Shown in pieces: positions 63,202 to 64,000 of a DNA stretch of 64,000 nucleotides. The number at the start of each line of letters is the position of its first letter. Position 1 is the first letter of the stretch. The position numbers and the translations under genes are program-made. The DNA is from Homarus americanus. Lineage: Eukaryota; Arthropoda; Malacostraca; Decapoda; Nephropidae. Location of the stretch: contig NW_024748870.1 of assembly GCF_018991925.1 (NCBI RefSeq), positions 447,687 through 511,686 of the forward strand, in the 5' to 3' direction. The notes under the pieces are model-generated. The model searched no databases and had not been told where the DNA came from. It worked only from the letters and a program-made list of their open reading frames with translations.

Positions 63202-63315
63202 AAAACAAAGACAGACAGACTGACAGACAGACAGACAGACTGACAGAGAGACAGACAGACAGACAGACAAACAAAAACATAGACAGACAGACTGACAGAC
63301 AGACAGACAGACACA
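63134..63315. repeat. (ATT)n and (GACA)n microsatellites
   Basis: ATT run at 63135-63162, then cagacaga units with repeated aacaaaaacaaagac interruptions. Confidence 0.97.
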
Positions 63316-63571
63316 CTGACAGAAGGACTTCAAAACAAACCATAGTTCATAAGAGAAACTACATCTCAGTACCTCACATTGTCAAGTATGTAACTCAGTC
63401 GACCATAATTGGTGTTTAAACGTCGTGTATATCTGTAATTAGTAGTTCATTAAGAGTAGTAATTATAGCGTAGTTAACAGTGTGTGTGGGGTTAACGGTA
63501 GGTGTGATGGTAGTTATTATGTCGTTAACACTTAATTATTATGATTTACATGACGCCTAATGCATTCATGA

Positions 63572-63575
63572 GTAC

Positions 63576-63609
<34 letters not shown>
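63572..63609. repeat. (GA)n microsatellite
   Basis: About 38 bp of GA directly before a SINE-like sequence. Confidence 0.95.
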
Positions 63610-63611
<2 letters not shown>

Positions 63612-63612
<1 letters not shown>

Positions 63613-63810
63613 TCGGGTGCGGTGGCAGAGAGGATACACCACTCGCCTCTTGTCTTGAGAATCGCTGGTTCGTGTAGGGATACCCCGAATCGATCTAGCT
63701 GCGAATATCTGACTGACATATGGAAACTGAACACGGTCGAGTGCGCTGCTGGCTGTATCCAAACTGGCTGTAATCCTAATCTTAATGGGGTTGGATATAT
63801 AAGGTTTTTA
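63612..63810 (+). mobile_element. Probable tRNA-derived SINE-like element
   Basis: Starts cgggtgcggtggcagagagg with an A-box-like TGGCAGAGAGG; a B-box-like cgctggttcgtg follows at 63665, about 35 bases further on. The body runs into aaggtttttattattatcc. The B-box is imperfect and the end is unclear. Confidence 0.45.
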
Positions 63811-64000
63811 TTATTATCCTAATGTTGTTTTTTATTGGGGGGGGGGTGGATAAGAGATTCTGTACTTATCCTAATGGGGATATAATTGGATAAGGGTACT
63901 ATGATTGGATATGGAATTTTGTAATTACTCTTAAGGGGTGTTAGGGGTGGATAAGGGTCGTGTGGAATCCCTACGAACTAGCTTGTGTTAAGGTTAGGTT
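63811..64000. other. Window end, short GGATAAGG-type repeats and TTAGG
   Basis: Loose repeats of ggataagggt/ttggataaggg and a final ggttaggtt; no gene seen. Confidence 0.5.

Overview
The window is eukaryotic and looks like arthropod DNA, most likely a malacostracan (decapod) crustacean. Its one clear cellular gene is split into short exons with GT/AG borders. It carries TTAGG-type repeats, degraded non-LTR retrotransposons and tRNA-derived SINEs, and a very large share of it is micro- and minisatellite DNA. I see no operons, CRISPR arrays, rRNA or intact tRNA genes. The long open frames in the window are almost all tandem repeats read as codons.

Main gene: the minus strand from 59.4 kb down to 25.7 kb carries the 3' half of a Sidestep-family immunoglobulin/fibronectin cell-surface receptor. 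Seven exons can be placed to the base (59251-59395, 47389-47519, 44335-44494, 30955-31239, 27990-28105, 27071-27251, 25687-25878). All splice phases agree (0/1, 1/0, 0/1, 1/1, 1/0, 0/1, 1/1) and together they encode about 403 residues. In order they give the end of one Ig domain, a second Ig domain in two exons, a third Ig domain in one exon, an FN3 domain in two exons, then a transmembrane helix with the family's NPDVVP motif just inside the membrane. The 5' exons lie beyond 64 kb and the cytoplasmic-tail exons lie below 25.7 kb; a weak candidate is at 19.24-19.36 kb.

Layout: 0.2-0.55 kb, CR1-like RT fragment. 0.58-8.9 kb, 40-bp satellite ending in an assembly gap. 9.7-12.0 kb, two more RT fragments in opposite orientations. 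12.6-13.5 kb, possible Tigger-like DNA transposon. 13.6-19.5 kb, AT-rich, with three weak exon candidates and one polyQ exon candidate. 20.1-24.0 kb, pyrimidine-rich minisatellite ended by a SINE with target-site duplication. 25.0-47.5 kb, six exons embedded in 17-, 20-, 24-, 28- and 31-bp arrays. 49.1-53.1 kb, a decayed endonuclease/RT retrotransposon. 53.5-54.2 kb, a small kinase-like ORF on the plus strand inside the Sidestep intron, with an internally deleted second copy at 58.1 kb. 54.2-64 kb, further arrays, the most upstream exon and two SINE-like elements.

The most interesting structure is that several intronic arrays appear to have grown out of the gene's own exon/intron junctions. 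The donor of the transmembrane exon is present five times, each copy with a consensus donor and the same coding end. The acceptor of the last Ig exon resembles the unit of an array of about 137 copies, and the FN3-1 donor is the end unit of a 31-bp array. Two further junctions have a single nearby duplicate. Also notable are a foldback repeat family whose core resembles TTAGG DNA, and evidence that the 40-bp satellite is represented twice, once clean and once full of indels.
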